Shown here: in pieces, positions 11,870 through 23,600 of the stretch
Numbering within the stretch: position 1 is the first letter of the stretch
Layout: each line of letters starts with the position of its first letter
NCBI GenBank assembly: GCA_039545275.1
Contig: BCHS01000020.1
Location: forward strand, 248,001 to 312,000
DNA length: 64,000 bases
DNA from: Pseudomicrostroma phylloplanum
Lineage: Eukaryota; Basidiomycota; Exobasidiomycetes; Microstromatales
Direction: 5' to 3'
Notes under the pieces: model-generated
Databases searched by the model: none
Seen by the model: the letters and a program-made list of their open reading frames with translations, nothing else
Told to the model about the DNA's origin: nothing
Translations under genes and position numbers: made by a program

Positions 11870-13618
11870 ATGCCCGCCGCCCCCGTCAACTTCGGTGGTC
11901 AGTCTGGCCAGGTTATCGCCTCCAAGCCTGCCACCGCCCGAGAGGCCCTCCCCGCCATCCTCGTGGCCTGCTTCGCCGCCTTCGGTGGTATCCTCTACGG
12001 TGAGTACCCATCCCCTTGAATAACGCAGCATTGTAGTAGCCTTGCCACTCACACTTTGCATCCCGCGCCTCCATCAACAGGTTATGACACCGGAACAATC
12101 TCCGGTCTGCTGGCCATGCCCCGTTTCCTGCAGGACTTCGGTAGCTACATGGACATCCAGCCCTCCACCGGAGACTACCTCCCCGGCTACTACCTCACCA
12201 CCGGTGAGACTTCTCTGATCACCTCGATCCTGTCCGCTGGTACCTTCTTCGGTGCCCTGATTGGTGCCCCCCTCGGTGACCTCCTCGGTCGAAAGATGGG
12301 TCTCCAAGCTACCATGGTCGTCTTCGTTGCCGGTGTCGTCATTCAGCTGGCCACCACCAACCGCCCCGTCTTCATTGTTGGTCGTGTCGTCGCTGGTCTC
12401 GGTATCGGTATGGTCTCCACCTTGGTCGTCCTCTACCAGTCCGAGACTGCTCCCAGGTGGATCCGTGGTGCCGTCGTCTCTGGTTACCAGTGGTGCATCA
12501 CCATCGGTCTCCTCCTCGCCGCCATCGTCAACAACAGCACCAAGGACCGTGCCGACACTGGCTCGTGGCGAATCCCCGTCGGTGTCCAGATCGGCTACGC
12601 TCTGGTCATGTCCACTGGTCTCCTCTTCCTCCCCGAGTCTCCTCGTTGGCTCATCAAGGTCGGCAAACCCGAGAAGGCTGCCCAGGCTCTCGCCCGCCTC
12701 AACTCGCACTCTGCCGACTCTGCCCTGGTTCGCTCTGAGCTGGCCGACATCCAGACTGCTTACGACTACGAGCTGACCTACGGAAACGGTACCTACCTGG
12801 ACTGCTTCTCCGGTGGCGAGCGACGACACTGGTTCAGGACCATGACTGGTACCCTCCTCCAGGGATGGCAACAGCTCACCGGTATCAACTTCATCTTCTA
12901 CTACGGAACCATCTTCTTCGGCACCATCTCCTCCAACGCCTTCCTCTTCTCCATCATCTCCAACGTCGTCAACGTCGTCTGCACCATCCCCTCCTTCTTC
13001 CTCATGGAGCGCATTGGTCGACGATGGATGCTCATCGGTGGTGCCTTCTACATGGCCGTCTGTGAGCTCCTGGTCGCTGCCATCGGAACGGCTTACGGAA
13101 ATGACAACGCTGTGGCTTCCAAGGCTATGATCGCATTCGTCTGCATCTACATCTCTGGTTTCGCCTCCACCTGGGGACCTGGTGCCTGGGTCGTCTGTGG
13201 TGAGATCTTCCCTCTCTCCATCCGTGCCAAGGCCCTCTCCCTCTGCACTGCCTCCAACTGGCTCTGGAACTTCGGTATCGGTTACGCCACCCCTTACCTC
13301 GTCAATGTTGGTCCCGGAGAGGCCGGTCTGCAGACCAAGGTCTTCTGGATCTGGACTGCTACCTGCTTCTGCGCTGGTGTCTTCGCCTACTTCACCATCT
13401 ACGAGACCAAGGGTGCTTCCCTCGAGGAGGTCGACGGCATGTACGCTGCCACTACCCCTCGTGGCTCTGCTAAGTACCTGTCTCAGATGAAGAGCGCTCG
13501 TGTCGACCCCGAGGCCCACATGGCCGACGACGAGGCCGTCACCGCCGACCGTGCCAAGCACTCCGTCACCCACGGTACCAAGGACGCCTCCAACGAGGAC
13601 TTCAAGAGCTCCATGTAA
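11870..13618 (+). CDS. MFS monosaccharide (glucose/hexose) transporter
   Basis: Two exons, 11870-11999 and 12081-13618, joined in phase 1 inside the first helix (GGILYG / YDTGTISG), giving 555 aa with 12 predicted membrane helices. Sugar-porter signatures are all present: GYDTGTISG in TM1, GDLLGRKMG in the TM2-3 loop, PESPRWLIKVG after TM6, WQQLTGINFIFYYG in TM7, GRRWMLIG in the TM8-9 loop and YETKGASLEEVD after TM12. These place it among fungal proton-coupled hexose transporters at the plasma membrane. The central loop is of transporter size and the tail is only about 60 residues, so a Snf3/Rgt2-type glucose sensor is unlikely. Almost every codon ends in C or G, which implies high expression and also creates a long artefactual antisense frame. 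The substrate cannot be told from sequence. Confidence 0.9.
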
Positions 13619-14404
13619 AAACGGTTCTTTTCTGGAACCCATGGATAGCTCGCCGTAGTTACCCTACAGTGGCGATCCTTTGAGTTCCCGACCTTGCCGG
13701 ATGTTGTTGCAACCCCCTCGTGTTCCACACTTTATTCTATTGCCATTGTCACTCTCTTCTGTGTCTCTCTCTTTAGACGAAAATGTCGATCCTGTCACTA
13801 CCCGATACCTTTCTTTGTGTGATGTGATCTCCAGCTAGTGTGCCCTTTGCATTGCCACTGATTGACTGACTACCCTGCTCGTTGGCGCACACGATACGCC
13901 ACTACGACACGCCACTACGAGGGAACATACCTCATGCCTCCAACAGGCAGTCTCGTCGTACTCGCCAAACCCTGTCATCTTCAGTACAGCATCACAGCAT
14001 CACCAGAAGCTCGTGACCTCAACCCTCCAGCCAGAATCTTAGCTCATCCACCCGCCCCATGGCCTATCGTAGTGGAGCAGCCCTGTACGAGAGGACAGAA
14101 TCCAAACTCCGCACTCGCTACCGCTGCTGCCCCACCCAACCTCGGACAGTTCAGATTCTGACGGACATGTCTATGCTATTGTAATTACAGGGTGGGCGCC
14201 TTAGCTAGGTGTCTCGGGAGTGACATGCGTGTGTGGGCGGGTACTGAGCCCGAAGCAGATTGAAATTGGATATACATGGGAAGGTGGTATATTGGTGCGG
14301 AGTGGGAATGGGAAGTACAGTGCATTCTCTAGTACTACGACCCTTCAACCTCTTTCGTGCGTCCTGTTCTGAATGGTGCGGCCGAGCTGCAAGCGAGGTA
14401 CGAG
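13619..14404. other. Intergenic, transporter 3' end to unknown tandem gene
   Basis: Convergent 3' regions. No gene recognised. The right part (about 14200-14340) resembles the sequence downstream of the broken copy (about 15740-15880) and belongs to the duplication. Confidence 0.5.
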
Positions 14405-15397
14405 CTACTTCCCCCCTCCTTTTCGGAAGAGCGTGCTGGTGTGATCCATCATCTGCTGAGCATTCGGATCGTCCTTGGGAAAGCATTCGAATCCCACCAT
14501 GTCCTTAGTCCATCCCATGTGCCAGATACCTCGGAGTTCCTGGTAGTCGTACGTAAAGGGCCACTTGCGAAGCATAGCCTCTCTAAGATCCAATTCGTAC
14601 CGCCCGATGGTGTATGCCACCTTCTCCATAGTGGCAAGGGGAGGCTGGGCCGTTCCTTCCTTGGCTGGTGAGGTGTAGTATGAGAAGACCTGCTCTTTGG
14701 CCATGGACTTCTTGGGCTTGAAGACAACGTAGCGTCTGCCTTGATCATCGACTCGAGCTGCACTCGATGCGAGCAGGGCGGCAGTTTCGTCCTTGTCACA
14801 AAACGCCATGGCGGATGAGGGCAGTGCCTCGACTTTGAGCGCCAAGAGGAACATAAGTCTTGCAGCGTCTCTGTCTACAGCGGTTGGATGGACAGTGGCA
14901 AAATTGAGCGTCGTTGGATCCGAAATGTGGCTTCCAGGTACTCGAGCAGTGAGAGTAAGCTTGGGACCATGTAGGCCCTTGCGGTACTTCTGGTCGCCCC
15001 ATAGGATAAAGAGTACGTCGCCCCAAACCAATCCTCGAATGGTATACCCGGGAAAGGGCGTGGCAAGTAGGCGCTCCAGCTCGATGCCAGTGCTCAAGAG
15101 GAAGAGGGTGACATTGGTCGCGACGAGGTGTCGGATGCTCTGATCCGCGACATTGTCGAATTCAGTATGCCATATACCAGAAAAGACCATTGACATACTA
15201 GTCGCCATGTCGGTCATCGAGCCTGAGCCGGGTGGTATGTAGACGCCCCACGCTGCACGGAGCTGCGCGGCCATGGCAGCACTGCGAATGAGGAAAGAGA
15301 TGGCATCTTCCTTGCTTTCTGGTCCTTTGGCTGGCCATACGGGCTCAAAGTGAGGCAGCGATGGTTCAAGGGCGACCGTATCAACGGTTGGATCCAT
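14405..15397 (-). CDS. Unrecognised protein, intact copy of a tandem pair
   Basis: 330 aa from the ATG at 15397 (MDPTVDTVALEP). The open frame extends upstream to another ATG at 15496, which would add 33 S/P/R-rich residues. The shorter start is preferred because the related copy has a similarly placed Met (MTPPARSEP). No known domain is recognised. Visible features: LVWGDVLFILWGDQKYR, then GPKLTLTARVPGSHISDP and a C-terminal part with AALLASSAARVDDQGRRYVV, VFSYYTSP and WHMGWTKDMVGFECFP. There are no membrane helices or signal peptide. The LLASSAA.(I/V)D..GRRYVV block is conserved in the neighbouring broken copy, so it is probably structurally important. A lineage-restricted family is likely. 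Confidence 0.6.
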   Translation of the reverse strand: MDPTVDTVALEPSLPHFEPVWPAKGPESKEDAISFLIRSAAMAAQLRAAWGVYIPPGSGSMTDMATSMSMVFSGIWHTEFDNVADQSIRHLVATNVTLFLLSTGIELERLLATPFPGYTIRGLVWGDVLFILWGDQKYRKGLHGPKLTLTARVPGSHISDPTTLNFATVHPTAVDRDAARLMFLLALKVEALPSSAMAFCDKDETAALLASSAARVDDQGRRYVVFKPKKSMAKEQVFSYYTSPAKEGTAQPPLATMEKVAYTIGRYELDLREAMLRKWPFTYDYQELRGIWHMGWTKDMVGFECFPKDDPNAQQMMDHTSTLFRKGGGK

Positions 15398-15954
15398 CAG
15401 GGTGAGTGGGAGTGGCGAAGGGCTACGAGGTAGTGGGGTGTGGAAGGAATGTCGGGTAGATGAGATGCACGAGGACGCGGTGGGCCTTAATGACATGGCA
15501 CATTGCTGCCAGGACACGCGCCCGCCGCCTTGCACAGAGCAATGCAGACCATGCTTCCCTTGCTGTACACCCTCTGACTGCCGGACACGACTATCGCACT
15601 GGCAGGCAAATCATATCAATCTCTCAGCTACTTCTATCAGAGCCGAGGACGGCATACTCTATCACCCCAGGGTGGATTGTGGTATCATGTCATTAGTACG
15701 AGTGGAAACAGGTCAGACACTATTCGGGCGGGGCATGAGCATCGCAGTCGCTCGCTCTCCTTTAAAGGTGACACGTGGGGCCCCCGACTGAGTGACAAGA
15801 GGATTGGGCTTGGACATACATGGGAGGTGCGATATCGGTCGATAGTGGAAGTCGCACTGCAGTGCATTCGAGTGGTGCGGCATGTGCAATATCCTAAGCG
15901 GATGTCCCTCCCCGCCGCTGCCGAGACCTGAGCCAGCTCTGACCCTGGTCCTTA
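15398..15954. other. Spacer between the two duplicated copies
   Basis: Holds the 5' flank of the intact copy and the 3' flank of the broken copy. No additional gene was found. Confidence 0.5.
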
Positions 15955-17048
15955 TCACAAGAGCGAATTGGTGAGATCCATGGTCTGTCGAGCGACAAGG
16001 TCACCCTTTGGATAGCACTCAGCTCCGCCTTTCGGGACTCTGCATCCCCATACGAAAACGACATCTGAGTAGGTGACCTCGACGGGCCACTGTCGGCGCA
16101 TGGCACCCTTGATGTCCGCTTCGTACTGTTTGAACGTGTATGCCTTTTTGGTAGGTACACGCGAAGGGCCAGAGTTGGTCGCGCTGCCTGGTATGGTGTG
16201 ATAGGAAAAGACGGGTTCGTGGGCGACCGACGCTTTGGGTCTGAGGACGACGTAGCGTCTACCATGCGCATCGATTTGAGCTGCGCTTGACGCGAGAAGA
16301 GCTGGCCCCAGTTCAGGGTGAAAGACGGCCTGGCAGATTTCTGGCAGTGCGTCGGCATGGAGCGCCTGGAGCAACATGTTCTTGGCAACATCCCTGTCCA
16401 ACCATTCTGGATCGATCGAGGCAAAATTGAGAAGCCTCGAAGGGGCGCCGTGGCTGCTGGGCACTCGAACAGACAGTGTGATCCTGAAACCGTGCCTGCC
16501 GCTGGGGAACTGCTGCTCTCCCCAGAAGAGGAACTAGACGTCTCCCCAACGGAGTCCTGGTCGGGTATAGTCGGAGGCTTTGTCCGCAAGCAGGCGTTTG
16601 ACGTCTATGCCAGTAGTGAGGTACATCTGAGTGGCATTCATGGCGACGAATTTTCGCAGATACTGATTCGTCGCATTGAAAGTGGAGGTGTGTAGGCCGA
16701 GGTAGAGCATCTCAATGCAGGTATGCCCTCTGGAAACATGTTTGGTCCTAGCTTTATTGCGCTGCCCGAGGCTGTGGGCTGTTGAGAAGAAGGACTGGCG
16801 GTATCGTTGCCCAAATCGACTATTCCCAAGGATCCAGGGAGCTTGGCTGGGTCGTAGTTCGGAGACTGTGTGTCGAATACAGACATGTCGGCACGTATGA
16901 CGACGTAAGGTGGCACAATACTGGGGACCGAAGTTGCTCGCTGCTGCACGGACGTGGCAGTAGCGCGATTGGCTGATTCGGTCGCATTTGCCTGATTCTC
17001 AATACCTCCGGACGAGTGCGCTGGCTCACTTCGAGCTGGGGGCGTCAT
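15955..17048 (-). pseudogene. Broken tandem copy of the unknown gene at 14405-15397
   Basis: Translating 16680 down to 15955 in one frame gives a protein that follows the intact copy segment by segment (intact / broken): LERLLAT / VKRLLAD; GLVWGDVLFILWG / GLRWGDV*FLFWG; LLASSAARVDDQGRRYVV / LLASSAAQIDAHGRRYVV; FECFPKDDPNAQQMMD / AECYPKGDLVARQTMD. The asterisk is an in-frame TAG on the minus strand (plus-strand CTA at 16534-16536) where the intact copy has Leu (CTC). Further upstream the reading frame changes between MFPEGIP (about 16739) and EMLYLGLHT (about 16715), with no GT donor to explain it by splicing. The N-terminal part (17048 to 16720) is open and begins MTPPARSEPAHSS. One frameshift and one nonsense codon make this a probable pseudogene, unless the assembly is wrong here. 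Confidence 0.7.
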
Positions 17049-17496
17049 GCTGTGCGACCAATACAGCAGTGCGAGTGTGGATGGTGAGAGGTACAAGTAG
17101 CTCGAGGAGATGGGAGGAGATTGAGATGCGAGCGAGATGACATGTCCGCATATAATCCACTACATCACACCGCGGGTCTAAATGGTATGCAGATTGCTCT
17201 CAGGACACTCGCCGCCGCGCGACAGTACTTCCCTTGGTGCAGTGCGAGCATGCAAACTACACCGGCACTGTGCTACACACGGCGCCTAGAACGAGTGACG
17301 CCGGCAAAGTAGATCGACCTAGCGATGGCTGCGGTGGATAGAGCCATGCGCTGACAGTAGAGACGAAGTCATTCACGCTTCACGCATGGCCTCAGCACGG
17401 CAGGTCGTTGATTTTGACTGAATCGATTGAGCATCTTTTCACAGAGTAGGCGTATTGCCGCTGTCAGGGACGACGGGGAAAGCCTCACAACGGCGC
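17049..17496. other. Intergenic between the broken copy and the amino-acid transporter
   Basis: Contains the duplicated 5' flank (about 17190-17250) and the 3' region of the transporter gene. No gene recognised. Confidence 0.45.
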
Positions 17497-20231
17497 TCAA
17501 TAGCCCCCTTTCGATAGCTCGATCGCTCCCATTACCAAGAGAACGATTCCGAAGGGCAGGACGGCCGCTAGCACTAGAATGTCTTGCCACAGTCTCCGCC
17601 TGAGAGTGTAAATAGACGACAAGAATCTGGTGTCAGCTACCCCTCCCACAGTCATCTTGAGCTGCTAGCAGTCCGCCACCTAGCGCCTACACTCACTCTT
17701 TGGTCCTCTTCTGCAACTGCCTCTCCTTCCTCGCAAGCAGGATGCGCGTCGCCTCATCTCCTCCTGTATCTTCTGGAGCACTTCCCCCAGCAGAGGTCTC
17801 CATGCGCTGCTCTTCGTGCCACGTTGGTACAGGCCGCGCCACATCTCCCCCAGCAGGGCCCGCATCGTCCATCGTGACACCGGCATTGGCATTGGCATTG
17901 GCGCTCGCAGCGTCATTGTTGCCGCCTCCTCTGCGTCTGCTCCGTGTGAGCCCACCGAGGGGCCCGCGTACCCACTCCCCCTTCCAGCCCTTGGCCAGTC
18001 CCTCTCCGATCCACTCGGGTAAGATGCCCCTCGGTCTCCTGAGGTGAAGCAAGATGATCCACACCAATCCGGGTAGGACAAATCCTACCCCTCCGCCCAG
18101 TAGGCCGAGGATCTCCGAAGATCGAGTGAAGCGGGCCTCCTCTCCTTTGCGCTCGGACTTGTGTAGTCCGCCAATACCTGAGATGTAAGAGAGGGAGGCC
18201 ACTAGTAGCCAGAGGAGCACCCCACCAAGAGAGGTCCGGGCGAGCTTGGACCAGCTCCACTTCTCCCTACCTACTGCAGCGCTAGGCGACCGCAAGCGAG
18301 ATTCGAGCTGAGAGGGCGTAACCCCCTCTTCGCCCTCTAGCCTGATGCGACCGGTCCTCGTACTGCTCGAGGCCGAGTCCACCTGTCCTGGCCGCCCTCT
18401 TCGCCATTTGAGCGGATTCAAGTTGAGGAGCTTCAGCAGGCGCGCCCATGAGGAGCGGGCGACGGCCAAGCAGAGGGCCATGTGCGTACTCAGAAGTACG
18501 ACAAAGAGGAGGCGGGCGAGATTGATCAGGTGGTCATCTCGGGGTAGGGAGAAGAAGAGGTTGGCTGAGTAGGACGGTGGAGTGAAGAGAAGAAGGAGCT
18601 CTTGTCAAGGTAACTCCTCAATTGATGTCTTCGACTCCACAGACTCACGATGTACTGCCATGCCCAGCCTCTCGATCACACCTTTTGTCCCCATGCCGAC
18701 TCCGAAGGCCACTGCCACTCCAACTACGAGGAGGACCTGCCCAGCCTGAGCAGCTAGGAATGCTTTCACGTTACTTCCGTCCTGAGCAGCTTTCCTGCTC
18801 GCTTTTCTCCTAAGGGAGCGATTGTGTGCTAGAATTTGCAGGGGTGAAGAGGAAAGTGTGAGGAGGGGGAGAAGGGAGTAGGGAGCCCAGATGGAGGGCG
18901 GGTATAATGGGTTCCCGTTGGGCAAGTCTGGCGCCTTGAAGAGCTCCGACTGTACTGTCTCGCTCGATGTCGAATTGAGCTGTGTGACATCAATGGTATA
19001 AATCTTGACGAGGAGGATCGTGATGAGAATCGGGTAGAGGAAGCAGGCCGTAGCTGTGGCTAGTCTGATAAGAGTCCGCTTGTGCAGAGGCACGATGATC
19101 AGAGGCGCTGTGAAGAGGCCTCCCACGACCAGGGTGACAAAGCCTCGGTCGTGAAGGAAGACGCCCTTGTGGGCATAGTGGAAGAAGACTTGTAGGAGCA
19201 GATCCGCAAGAGCTGGAAAGGCAATACCGGGGTCCGAGCGAAGCAGTCGAGTTTGTCAGCAAGCGTACCCTGGCCAGCCCATCTCATTTGGCGCTTCACT
19301 CACCGAAGTAGGCAATGAAAGCTGCTCCTGTAGCGTAAGCTGCTAGCATCGAGCCAGCAATGGCCTTGCCAAATCTTCCCTTCCACTTCGTGTTCTTGCC
19401 GAAGCTGGCTCCTGTAATGGCCTCTACGGTCTTCTTGCCTCCAACGTATCTGCTCAAGACGGCCCATAGCCCTCCGCCAACACCTCCTAGCACGCCTACG
19501 GCTATCAATCCGACCAGCCCTAGGGTGGTTCCTGTGCGGTCAAAGTAAAAGGGCATGGAGAGGAGCACCGAGGGGTGTAGCGAGGCAGAGAAGAGGTTGA
19601 GGGATACGTGAGGCGCAGAGAGGGTATTGGGTGCGCCGGGATTGGTCAGCGAGAGCCAAAAGGACCATGTGCGTCGTCTTGAAGGTGTCAAGGTGCGCAG
19701 GTAAGAGTGAGGATGATCGTGGCGATGCTGCGCCTTTGCCCTCCTGCGACGCATGGCTGCGCTCTCGTCTCCCTCCTGCTCATCCTCGTCGTCTTCGTCG
19801 GACTCGTCTTCACTGTCGTCCCAGTCCCTGTCGGTGGTTGACGTAGAGATCCTCACCCTTCCAGCTGCCAGGAACTCTTCGTCTTCTCCCTCCACGTCTT
19901 GGTCCGCCTCGCCCTCTAGACCTGCTGCGCCGCCCTGAGCGTAATCTGCTGGGTCCTCGTGCCCGTCTGGATAATCACGATACCGCTCCAGGTAAAGCGA
20001 AGGGTCGTCGTCGAGCCCATCGTTGCTGAGACGGTCTAGATCTTCTTCTTCGTCACCATGATCTGCAGCGTCTCCTCCTCCTTGGTCGGCATCGCCCCTT
20101 CGGCTGCTGGTACCGCGGGTGCTATGCTTGACCTTGAGTCTGATCTGGGAACGGGTGGAGCGGCCAAAGGAGTCTGCATCGTTGTCGGCCGTCGTAGGAG
20201 GTGGTGAGCGCGGCGGCGAATGACTGCTCAT
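17497..20231 (-). CDS. Amino-acid transporter, AAAP (Avt/SLC38) family
   Basis: Four exons, 20231-19304, 19212-18649, 18564-17697 and 17599-17497, phases continuous, giving 820 aa. The first ~215 residues are hydrophilic and strongly acidic, with many D/E runs, a likely cytosolic tail. Membrane segments follow: LGLVGLIAVGVLGGVGGGLWAVLS, GKAIAGSMLAAYATGAAFIA, FVTLVVGGLFTAPLIIVPL, LATATACFLYPILITILLV, QVLLVVGVAVAFGVGMG, LARLLFVVLLSTHMALCLAV and others, with the last exon adding one final helix. The NLFFSLPRDD...NLARLLF block and the GASFGKNTKWKGRFGK loop are typical of vacuolar Avt transporters. The long acidic tail and a ~70-residue insertion before the last helix make it larger than most Avt proteins. 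Substrate and direction are unknown. Divergent from the kinase gene. Confidence 0.7.
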
Positions 20232-20639
20232 CGCTGATGTGAAGGAAGATCGCGACGATGCTTGCTGATGGAGGAGGAGGATGACCCGCACCAGTGAGTG
20301 ATTGCCGAGGCGCGGAGCAGATTTCGGCGGTGCGGGGTGGAGTGGAGCAGCTCAGGCGCACGGCACACAAGCACACACGCACAAGCACACAGGCACACAG
20401 GCACACAGGCCAGCGCTCCTTCTGAGCCAAGGTGGGCAGGTCAAGTCAAGACAAGACAAGAGGGAAGGCGGCTAATACCATTGAACCCTCACCTCGCAGC
20501 AGCAGCATATAGACACAGGATACTCAGCTTCGTATCTTCCTAGCACTACCACTACCACTACCACCCACATCATCATCATCGTCGTCGTCATCATACCCAT
20601 ACTTATTCTAGCCCCCGCCTCGCTCTCCACCTCGCCGCC
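20232..20639. promoter_or_regulatory. Divergent promoter region, amino-acid transporter / Ark-type kinase
   Basis: 408 bp between divergent ATGs. It has a CA-rich stretch (around 20365-20410) and short CAT/ACC and CATCAT repeats just upstream of the kinase ATG. No gene. Confidence 0.45.
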
Positions 20640-23600
20640 ATGTCGGCTCGCCCAATGAGCGGCATGGGCGTCATGTCACCCCCGCCCTCGGCAGCCATGG
20701 CTCATAGAGGTGGCATGGCTGGCGGCGGTGCAAGCAGCGGCGCTCATCAGTACCAGCCTCACCCTCATCCTCAGCATCAGGGTCATATGCGAGCAGCCAT
20801 GCCTCACTCGGCTCCATCACCCGGCCCACCTCCGCCTCCTGCATCGAACGCACCGCCGGGAAGCCTCCTGCCTGGTACCCTTGTTCGCGTGGGACCATAT
20901 ACCGTCACCGTCAAGCGGTACCTCAGTCAGGGAGGATTCGCTACGGTATACCTCTGTGTGACAGACAAACCAGTGGCCATACCCGTCGTGGACATCACCG
21001 GCAAGGCGGCCGGCTCCATCTCAGAGACTACCCACGTGTTAAAGAGGATCGTCGTGCCGGACAAGGAGGCATTGGCCGAGGTCAGGAAAGAGGTAGAGGT
21101 ACACAAACTGTTGCGTCATGATGCCTCAGTGGTACACTTCCTCGAGGCATCAGCCCTCTCCCTACCACCACCACAGCAGGGCTACGAGGTGTACATCCTC
21201 ATGGAGTTCTGCTCCGGTGGAGGACTCCTGGACCTCCTCAACTCCCGTCTGCGCAACCGCCTTGCCGAGGCTGAAGTACTGACCATCTTCGCAGACATCT
21301 GCAAGGGAGTCGCAGCAATGCATCACCTCGACCCGCCTGTACTGCATCGAGACCTCAAGATCGAAAATATCCTTCTGGCCAATTCGACTGATCCGAGAAA
21401 GAAGACGATCTACAAGCTATGCGACTTTGGGTCTGCTAAGCCAATCTTGTCGCGCAGAGCTCCTCGCTCCACCGAGGAGCTTAAGCGCTTGGAGATGGAG
21501 CTCAACAAGACCACCACCCTCCCGTATCGGCCCCCGGAGATGGTCGACGTCTATCAACGCAAGGTCATTGATGAAAAGGCAGACATATGGGCATTGGGCG
21601 TGCTCTTGTACAAGCTCTGCTACTACACCACACCCTTTGAGGAGAATGGAGGAGGACCTTTGGCGATCCTAAACGTCAAGTATCGCTTCCCAGCAAATCC
21701 GCCCTACAGTGATCGGGTGAAAGGCTTGATTGGTGAGTGTGTAAGGACGAGACATCAGAGCAGTCCAAAGTGCAATGTACTGACTACTATCCCTCCGCCT
21801 CCCGCCCTTCAGCATCCATCCTTGTCGAACCGTCGAGCCGTAGGCCGAGCATTGATGATCTCCTCATTACCGTACACAAGCTCCTGGGTCTACCACCGCC
21901 AGCAAGCGCTACCCACTACGCCCAGCTAGCCAAGGAAGGCAAGCAAGCGAGCGCCTTGCCTCAGCCTATGGCTCCGGCAGCAGCGGGGTCGAGATCGAGT
22001 ACTGCATCGCCGAGCGCCGCAGCACCCCATCGCAGGGCCGTAGACGATGCAGTGTTGGTGACGATTGCCAAGGAGAACAGTCGCGAACGTGCAAGCGTGG
22101 GTCAAGGCCGTCCGCTCTCGACCCGGGGAGACCTTCGTCCTACTGCCACCCTCTCAAACTCGTCGCGTCAGAGCCAATCTCCTGTCTTACCTTCGAGGTC
22201 CAAGGATGATAGCGCTGATCTCATCAGCTTCCAACCTTCGCAGCGAGGTGACAAAGCCTCTAGCGCCGCAGAATCAGAGAGGTTGATGAAGCTCGAGGGA
22301 GTCACGCCTATGAGGAGAGGCAGGCCCGCCGCCTCCAGCAGCACGCCCACCAAGGCTGCGATCCCAGGCGAAGGCATAGGCAAGCTCAATCTGGACAGTT
22401 TCGGTCTGAAGAACGATACACCGGTCTCTTCGCCAAGACCGCCGTCAGCGAGCCAACAGAAGGCTGTGCCGATCTCAATAGATACCAGTGGTAGCAAAGT
22501 CAGCTCACGTCCATCGTCATCCGCAAAGGTGGGCAATCTCATCGACGGCTTCGGAGATTCCTTTGCACCTGATATGCAGCCACCAGTCGCTGGCACAACC
22601 GCGCAGGGAGCTCTGACTACTCCCCTGTCGACTTCAGAGGCCGAGCGAAAGGTAGCAGAGTTCGTCAGGAGAGGTGAAGAAGCCTCGAGCAGTCCTATGG
22701 TCCTGAGTCCCGCTCTGCCTGGACTTAATGGCGCCTCTTCGCCCCTAGGCCCTCTCTCGCCCCTGCCTCCGCTAGACTCAGCAAAGGACTCCGAGAGACG
22801 GCTTCCGTCACACCTCCAAGATCAGGAGCCGGAAGACAGAAAGGTATCCCTGGCTCAGTCGGAAGGCACAGCAGCGGCAGGTCGCTTCCCTTCACTCGAA
22901 GAGCTTGATCGTCGCTACCCATCTCCGCCGAAAATTGTGACTCCAAAGCCGGACGCTACCTCTTCCTCGGCGGACAAGAGAGAGAGCATGGCTGCTCTGG
23001 CTAGCAAGTTCGGTGGTCTGAGCACAAACGGAGAGCGGGAAAAAGATAGACCCACACCTGCTCTGCCTCCTCGCAAGCCGTGGCAGTCGAAATTCGACGA
23101 TGCGGGGGAAAAAGACACGTCAGGCCGGGGACATCGTTTCGAAGCCAAGGAGGATGCATCACACTCGTACCGCTCGCCTGCCCGCTTCAGTGGGACAAGT
23201 CCTGATCCTTCCAAGGTGAAGAAGGAGGAGACTGTCCAGACTACTAATGGCAGACAGGCAGCCACCGAGAACAAGAAGCAAGAGGACAGCAGCGACGAAG
23301 AAGATGAGGGCCCAGAGTCCATTGAAGGAGGCGTCGCTGCCGCACGGAAGAGGTGGGGTGGTGGCCAGTGGGCTCAAGATGTCCAACAAGCGCCATCGAG
23401 CAGCAGCGCCGAAACGACAGCAGGTAGCGACAAGCCTGGCAAGGTGAAGCAGCCAGATTGGGTGCGCCGACCAGAGGAGGAACCTCAAAGCAAGCCCACA
23501 GCGAGCTCGACGAGTAAAGATGAGAAGCCACGACCTCTCCTGCCCAGCTCGTCCAAGCCTCTGATCGACTTCGATGGTGGAAAGAGCCGGACGATGAGTG

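Larger units (their letters stand above)
14180..17250 (-). repeat. Tandem segmental duplication (two units of about 1.4-1.5 kb)
   Basis: The two units carry related coding regions in the same orientation, and similarity also covers both flanks. Downstream, 14268-14330 matches 15811-15870 (shared TACATGGGA and CAGTGCATTC words in the same order). Upstream, 15501-15530 matches 17191-17220 (shared ATTGCT..CAGGACAC.CGCC). This marks a duplication of the whole gene including promoter and 3' end. Confidence 0.7.

Noticed and set aside
12074..13642. 522-codon minus-strand open frame opposite the sugar transporter
   Set aside because: Shadow of the codon-biased transporter; very rich in G, D, E, V and T with no domain.
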